Assembly: GCF_963678635.1 (NCBI RefSeq)
Contig: NC_087065.1
Coordinates: 60,662,754 to 60,726,753, forward strand
DNA: 64,000 nucleotides
Direction of reading: 5' to 3'
Source: Symsagittifera roscoffensis
Taxonomy: Eukaryota; Xenacoelomorpha; Acoela; Convolutidae
The position numbers and the translations under genes are program-made. This document shows, in pieces, positions 58,851-64,000 of the stretch (position 1 is the first letter of the stretch; each line of letters begins with the position of its first letter). The notes beneath the pieces are model-generated. The model was not told the origin of the DNA. It saw nothing but the letters and a program-made list of their open reading frames with translations, and made no database searches.

Positions 58851-59864
58851 AACTGAGAAATGTTAAGATTCAATAAAGCAACTTGAAAATTTGCAAGATA
58901 AGTTGTTTACGGGAAAAAAATCTAGTTCACGATTACAAGACACTAGCTTTCGCAAGTGTAATTAATACTGATAATTCATAATAGTTGTTTCCCTAATTTC
59001 AAAAAATCATGTATATGGTAACTAACAAACTGATGTTCATTTGTTATCAATCGTTCCAAAATGTTGCGATTCAAATCGTTTTTTGAACATTATCGTGCAA
59101 ACTATACTATGCTTATTTAGGTTTCTCGTCAATTTTTGTTTGTAAATTCCTTAAAAAGAATGCCATACTGAATTATGAAAATGAGTCGCGACTGAAACGG
59201 ACTTTTATATTCGTCGAGTCCTAAAAATTGTCGAGAAAAACGTCGAATCCTAAAAATCGAATCGGATTATTCAGGCATTTTCTTCGTAATACCTTGGACG
59301 TGACACTTAAAATATAGTTTTTGTTCCGACCATTGAAAATGGGGAGGAACTTTGTATACAGGTGTATTTTAGTTTGTTTTTCTTTTTTTTTGTTTTCCAC
59401 GCAAAATCAGGTACCACAAATAGTCATCGGACTGGGTTCAGCGATATATCATATCAAAGCTTTTTCAGTCATGATTCGAACGACATTAAAAATTTGCAAA
59501 AAAAATCCCAGTGTTGAGAGAAACCGGTTTGAAATTTTTGATTTTTCGTCTATTTTCGAGCGATTACAGCGATCGAGTAACGTTGCTTATGTATGAAAGA
59601 AAAAACCCTAACTTGAAAAAAAATTCTGAGAATATGGTCGGAGCATTCTGTGGTACTTGCAAAGCAACCGGCTATCCTTGTTGATTCATGTTTATATCCA
59701 GATATTTTTTAGAATTAAAGTTGAGTGAACAGTTCAAAATTAACCAAAATTGAATGCAGGCAAGCTAGTTGATTTCTTTATTTCTCAACGAAATTCAAAT
59801 TACACCAAATAGTAATGCAATTGTCTAGGGTGCAGAAAACAAAAATATTCTGAACAATTTAAAA

Positions 59865-59912
59865 GGCATCCGGAACATTCAAATCTTTGCCCTGTTACGA
59901 TCAGTCGTGTTT
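59865..59912 (-). repeat. Transposon end (TIR family 1)
   Basis: On the minus strand GATCGTAACAGGGCAAAGAT then TTGAATGTTCCGGATGCC. Partner not identified. Confidence 0.55.
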
Positions 59913-60148
59913 TGTATCCGAGTGAATGTTTTGATTTATTTTCAAATATGCGGTAGAGATGAGTAATTTTAATCATAGATATCAGCTTAATGAAAAAATG
60001 GGATGTCTTAAACCCCTACAAAGAATTAGTTCGATGGGTAATCATAATGGACTTCATACCTATTCACGAGTTTTCCCTCTTTTGCAATGCAGGGAGAGGG
60101 GAGGGGGGTTTGGAGTCTAAGAGATCCAAAAACCTAGTTTAAACTCAC

Positions 60149-60253
60149 CGTTGTCAGTAACATTGCACCTCATTTGACTACTGATTTTGTCGGATGATCC
60201 CCTATTGTCAATCTGGTGCTGGTTTTGTCTAACGCTTTCCGCGTCGTTGATAA
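60149..60253 (-). CDS. Candidate exon of a minus-strand gene
   Basis: A 105-nt exon with a perfect donor AACG|GTGAGTTT and acceptor GAAAGTTATCTTAG. It encodes 34 residues of normal-looking polar protein (INDAESVRQNQHQIDNRG, then SSQMRCNVTDN). Entry needs two bases and exit leaves one. The other frames are closed. This is one of the more convincing coding segments of the region, but it matches no family I know. Confidence 0.45.
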
Positions 60254-61039
60254 CTAAGATAACTTTCAATTGTAATTTAAACAAAGCTATTTAATTAAAT
60301 CAATTGTCAAATTAATCAAACCCTCCCTTGTTACTATCAGTCATAATCAATCGCTAGTTCACAAATTCACATCAAAATTTTCAAAATTAAACAATTAATG
60401 CATCAAATGGTTTAAAATGCTTAACAAAATAATAGCCACAGCATTTCTAGCTGAATTCTGGAATCCAAGTTCATGCAGAGTTGAGCGCTTTTGTAAAAAA
60501 ATCGCATTCAAAATGGTCAAAAAAGGTTATTTTACATCATTGAAAATTTTCTGATTGAGAACATATCAGCGCTAATTCAGTGCTATTTTCTGAACCAAAA
60601 ACAACAAAAAAGCTTTGAAAAAAAAGACTGAAGTTGACAATTATAGCAAATCAAAGTTGGTTGCTAAGAGTAGCACAAAATTCAGTTTGTAATCAGATGA
60701 AGTTTATACACGCCAATAAAATAAAACTTCTAAGGATCTCTTCATTGATTTCTTGAGACCAAACATGAACAGATTGAATCGCTCTATGCTAGAACATCCA
60801 AAAGAGTTCGACAAAAAGGAAAATTAAACTCATAAAATTTTTTGAGACCAAATATTCTGAGATCATTTCTTAATAATGTTTCACAATTTTACCTAAACCT
60901 AAATAAACAGCCTTTTCCTAGACTAGTTCCAAAACAAGGAAGAACAACTATCTTTCATTGGAGGACCAATTAAAAATATTTCTGAATACAAAGTGATGTA
61001 AGCCGAACAAACATACTAGATAAAAGGAACAAAATAATC

Positions 61040-61412
61040 AACACAGAAGCGAAGCTGAGCTTCACAGCAATCGCGATACAAAAATAAATGACTATGATTA
61101 AAATCAAACGAAAAATAAATTTAAAAAAAAACTTCAAAAAATCGTTTTTGTCCTTAAAAATTGCAACGAAAGCTCAAATTATCCAAAAAAACACCTGCAC
61201 GACTGAAAACAATACAAGGAGCTATGTGAATGATAGAAAGAAGCTGAATATTTAAAAAAAATTCCTTTCAGCGGAACTAAACCGACAAAAATAAGCAGAC
61301 AGACATTAATCTAAATTAGTCGAAAACTTTCAGTTTGCAGGATAAAAAACAGTATCGACTGGAATCGAACTCCCGAGCTTTGCGGTTGCAATCACGGGGT
61401 TTACAGCAAATT
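61040..61412 (-). repeat. tRNA-derived SINE, near complete
   Basis: The minus-strand head at about 61410-61355 reads GCAAAGCTCGGGAGTTCGAT then TCCAG, with a perfect B box. The body runs through the region and ends at the hairpin GTGAAGCTCAGCTTCGC with CTTCTGTGTTG. About 370 bp. Confidence 0.55.
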
Positions 61413-61514
61413 GGAAGAAAGCTGAAAAAATAAGGGCTGCGGGAACTAAGTCGACAAAAAAAATAAACAGACGGTCGATAGTCAGATTAAGCACAAACTC
61501 TAGTTAAAAAAAAA

Positions 61515-61582
61515 CAGGTCCTGGCCGGATTCAAATCAACAGTCTTTGCCATCTCAAGCAGTTGTGCCACAACTAACGGATG
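61515..61582 (-). repeat. tRNA-derived SINE head
   Basis: The minus strand has GTTAGTTGTGGCAC, GCTTGAGATGGCAAAG, a worn B box GATTTGAATCC and GGCCAGGACCTGTTTTT. Same family as 62020-62100. Confidence 0.55.
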
Positions 61583-62019
61583 TTTGATTGAATTTGACAT
61601 TACCAAGCGGCAACAAAGCCGAAAATACAAAGGCAACACCCTTCAAGACCAAAAAATCTCAAACTTATAAAAAAACTAGGTCCTTTTTCACCTACAAACA
61701 CAAACAAACAGAAAAGAATTCGGTCCTCAAACGACACAAAAAGAGGCAACTAAAACAGTTAGAAAAAAAAAATAAGGCCGAAAAAAAATAAGAAATAACG
61801 ACAATTTAACAAACCGAGTTAGTAAGATTATAACCAATATGAAAATTAAACTTCGATTCGACCTATTTTAAAATGCTAGAAAAGACTGAGAGCAACTACA
61901 CTGAAAATTATATGAAGCAAAAAAAACTGTTCATAGATGTGGCAACTACGCCGACGAAGCATAAGTAGACAAGTATAAGGCCGACAGTTTTATTTACACA
62001 GAAATTTTCCAATAGAACA

Positions 62020-62105
62020 AAAACCAGGTCCTGGTAGGATTCGAACCCAGGGCCTTTGCCGTCTCAAGCTGACTTGTCACCTATAGGCTAAAGACAGGAG
62101 ACACT
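62020..62105 (-). repeat. tRNA-derived SINE head, best preserved
   Basis: The minus strand has an A-box-like TAGCCTATAGG, a perfect B box GGGTTCGAATCC and CTACCAGGACCTGGTTTTT. TCCTG near the start pairs with CAGGA near the end, a remnant of the acceptor stem. Confidence 0.65.
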
Positions 62106-62474
62106 AAAACACTTGAATTCATTATGAAACAAGGTACCAACAGGTGTCCAGATGAGTAATGTGAAATTTTTTTACGGGAAATTTTTTTTTCAATAAAATC
62201 AAACATGTTATTCAGAGTCACTGTTGCAGTAACACACCAACCGTGATAGAAAAATCAATTAAAAGGTTGAAACGAGCTAGCTAAACGCTCGTTAGACAAA
62301 AAATGATGAGACTTTGAAACTTTGCTTCGTAAAAATTTTCAATTGAAAAGTTTTTTAAGCTTCCCCCCGTAGTCGCAACCATTCACACAGAGGCGAAGTT
62401 GCACTTCGCATACACAAACAAAAATATGACCGATAACGCTACTGGAAAAATCTGAATGAGTTTAACTTTGAGTC

Positions 62475-62552
62475 TACATAATTTCTGAAGTGAAGCACGC
62501 CAATTATGAGTATACATAATTGTTAGGTGAAGCAAGCCAATTATGACTCATT
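62475..62552. repeat. Tandem duplication, about 40-bp unit
   Basis: TACATAATTTCTGAAGTGAA, GCACGCCAATTATGAGTA is followed by TACATAATTGTTAGGTGAAG, CAAGCCAATTATGACTC. Confidence 0.75.
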
Positions 62553-62722
62553 AGCAGTTCCAGTCTAATTGAAAAAAAATACCAACTAACATTCCTCAAC
62601 TTATACAGCGGACGCACTTTAACTGATATATGAAAAAGTTCATTAAAAACATCCGCAGGTTCGAACCCTCTTATTTGGTTGCGGGTCTCCTTCCCTACGT
62701 GTACGCTACAGATCTATGATAC

Positions 62723-62817
62723 CTTGAAGGTGAAGTGTTATTTGTAATATAATAGTCATTGTTAATATCCTTAGCATTGACTGTATTTAATAGCTGGTTA
62801 TTGATCTTATGCACATA
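62723..62817 (-). CDS. Candidate exon, minus strand
   Basis: A strong acceptor GTTCTTTTATTGCAG and donor TCAAG|GTATCA bound 31 codons (YVHKINNQLLNTVNAKDINN, then DYYITNNTSPS) plus two bases. Asn-rich, polar, with NNTS-type glycosylation sequons, so it may be extracellular. It may belong to the same gene as 60149-60253, but the phases do not fit directly, so another exon would be needed. Confidence 0.4.
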
Positions 62818-62929
62818 CTGCAATAAAAGAACACTTTCAAAATGAACCCTAATATTTGCGACTTAGGTTAAAAAGAGAGAATTCATACTATCACACAAGC
62901 TTTGCTTGGGTAAAAACCAATAACGATTC

Positions 62930-62990
62930 TAATTTTATTAAACAAAAGCGAAGCTTCGATTCGCACCACTTACGATACAACAAGTAGGAC
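62930..62990 (-). repeat. SINE 3' end
   Basis: Plus strand AAGCGAAGCTTCGATTCGCA with ACGATACAACAAG, the hairpin-containing tail of the SINE family. Other tails are at about 17316, 33163, 44233, 52094 and 62386. Confidence 0.5.
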
Positions 62991-63568
62991 TCGAAGAATT
63001 AGCGAAAAAATAACAAAAATGTAAAGAAAAACTTGAAGACACTGGAAACAAAATGAAGAAAAACGTTTCTTTTATTACTTATCTTTTTTCAAGAGGTCGT
63101 TAGGGGGTTGAGTTTGAGCATTCAAAACTATCGAGCCAGAGTGTTTTCGATCTTAAAATATTATTGGAAATTTGAACGAAACAAAAATATTGGGTAGAAA
63201 AACCGACAAAAATAAAACAGACAGCCAGTAAGCTTAACACTAACCAAAAAGTACTGCTGACATAAACACCACGAGTGCTTTATATGTAGTGAATGCAAGG
63301 TGATATACCCAATATACCCATGGCCTTTATGAGAGTCTGAACTACGAACCAAACAAAAACATAGTTTGATGAGATGATTAGTTAAAAACATGCATTTGAC
63401 AATTAAGCAGCTGAAATTCGCAATCGCAAGCAAACGGGAGCTTTCAAGACAAATGGGTGCTTTCACCTTACCAAAAAATATATATGTAAGAAAAAGCTTT
63501 TGAAAAATTATAGAATTAGCCAAATCTGATTTTTTTAACTCATGCGTCTTACTGAATAGTTGACTGTG

Positions 63569-63915
63569 CTACCTGCCTCCTAGAGTTCACACATCTAAAA
63601 GAGTAAAAACCTAACGCTCTAATAGAACTGATAAAAACACATGCTGCAATTGCGGGTCAAACAGATTTTAAATTAAGCACTTAAAAAGACCAGTTATTTG
63701 TGCGAGTTAGATTGGAAAAAGGGATCTCGTTTTATAACAAGTAATATAAAACGAGATCCCTTTTTCCAATCTAACTCGCACAAATAACTCGTCTTTTTTA
63801 AGAGCTTAATTCAAAATCAGTTTGACCCGCAATTTCAGCATGTGTTTCATCTGTTTTATTAGAGCGTTAGGTTTTTATTCTATTAGATGTGTGAAAAACT
63901 CTAGGAGGCAGGTAG
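63569..63915. repeat. Near-perfect 347-bp hairpin
   Basis: The left arm 63569-63736 begins CTACCTGCCTCCTAGAGTT. The right arm 63745-63915 ends with its complement. The loop is about 8 bases (63737-63744). The innermost 16 bp (GGGATCTCGTTTTATA) are perfect, and the arms differ at only a few positions and small indels. No ORF. A recent foldback MITE or inverted duplication; transcribed, it would give long double-stranded RNA. Confidence 0.85.
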
Positions 63916-64000
63916 TAACTCAAATTTCCACTCGAAAAAATTCTCAAGGAAAAATGGTTTATGCTATAAAACAAAACGTTCTGTCAACCTCTTGGAACCA

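Larger units (their letters stand above)
55855..59690. mobile_element. Foldback-like element pair (TIR family 2) around a GGAT repeat
   Basis: The left end (plus strand) reads AACAAGGAGAGCCGGTTACT, GCAAGTAGCACAGAATG, TTCCGACCAGAC. The right end (minus strand) reads AACAAGGATAGCCGGTTGCT, GCAAGTACCACAGAATG, CTCCGACCATAT. Further in, both arms share TTGTGGTACCTGATTTTGCG, then ATACAAAGTTCCTC and CCATTTTCA(A/G)TGGTCGGAAC (left about 56290-56390, right about 59320-59430). The arms are 370-540 bp. Between them lies a 1.3-kb degenerate GGAT repeat. It may be one 3.8-kb element or two inverted copies. An exon candidate at 58557-58593 favours two copies. Confidence 0.6.

Noticed and set aside
56155-59596. 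Two similar short ORFs (56155-56379 minus, 59321-59596 plus) as related genes
   Set aside because: Their similarity comes from the inverted transposon arms they lie in.
63161-63523. 120-codon minus-strand frame, Cys- and Phe-rich
   Set aside because: Starts at TTG, has no consistent splice sites or domain, and composition fits chance translation of AT-rich DNA.
1-64000. CRISPR array or bacterial operon organisation
   Set aside because: The 69-bp units have no unique spacers, and the window shows introns, SINEs and nuclear-receptor exons.

Overview
The window is nuclear DNA of an animal. It is AT-rich and its genes are split into short exons by long introns. It carries Tc1/mariner and other DNA transposons, tRNA-derived SINEs, a satellite array, Ty1/copia debris and a nuclear-receptor gene, a family found only in animals. 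Nothing fixes the species. Some exon boundaries do not fit GT-AG splicing, and a lineage with relaxed splicing (appendicularian tunicates are one example) is only a guess.

Layout. 1-6829 is a tandem array of about 93 copies of a 69-bp unit with higher-order periods, split by a 422-bp inverted-repeat element. 7-12.2 kb is AT-rich with no gene I can support. 12268-13727 is a complete mariner element with an intact DD41D transposase. 14571-15114 is a long-inverted-repeat MITE. Just downstream lies a short gene for a secreted helical protein (15194-15792), broken by one missing base in a T run. 18.6-27.7 kb is decayed, purine-rich retroelement-like sequence ending in a recognisable Ty1/copia RNase H tail. 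28-31.7 kb holds dispersed repeats.

31768-45235 (minus strand) is a nuclear-receptor gene. Its two zinc fingers lie on two exons joined by a perfect splice, the ligand-binding domain is spread over tiny exons, and a long Ser/Asn-rich C-terminal exon ends it. Four copies of a roughly 450-bp repeat and several MITEs sit in its introns. Only 196 bp upstream, a second gene seems to start on the plus strand (45432), which suggests a bidirectional promoter.

49.7-62.8 kb contains candidate exons of an unrecognised minus-strand gene with membrane-spanning segments, found by splice sites and reading phase rather than by long ORFs. Around them lie SINEs, two transposon families sharing the end motif GAATGTTCCGAC, and a degenerate GGAT repeat flanked by inverted repeats. 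The window ends with a near-perfect 347-bp hairpin.

Most long open frames here come from repeats. The satellite period is a multiple of three, so one frame stays open. Exon calls rest on reading by eye and need transcript support.
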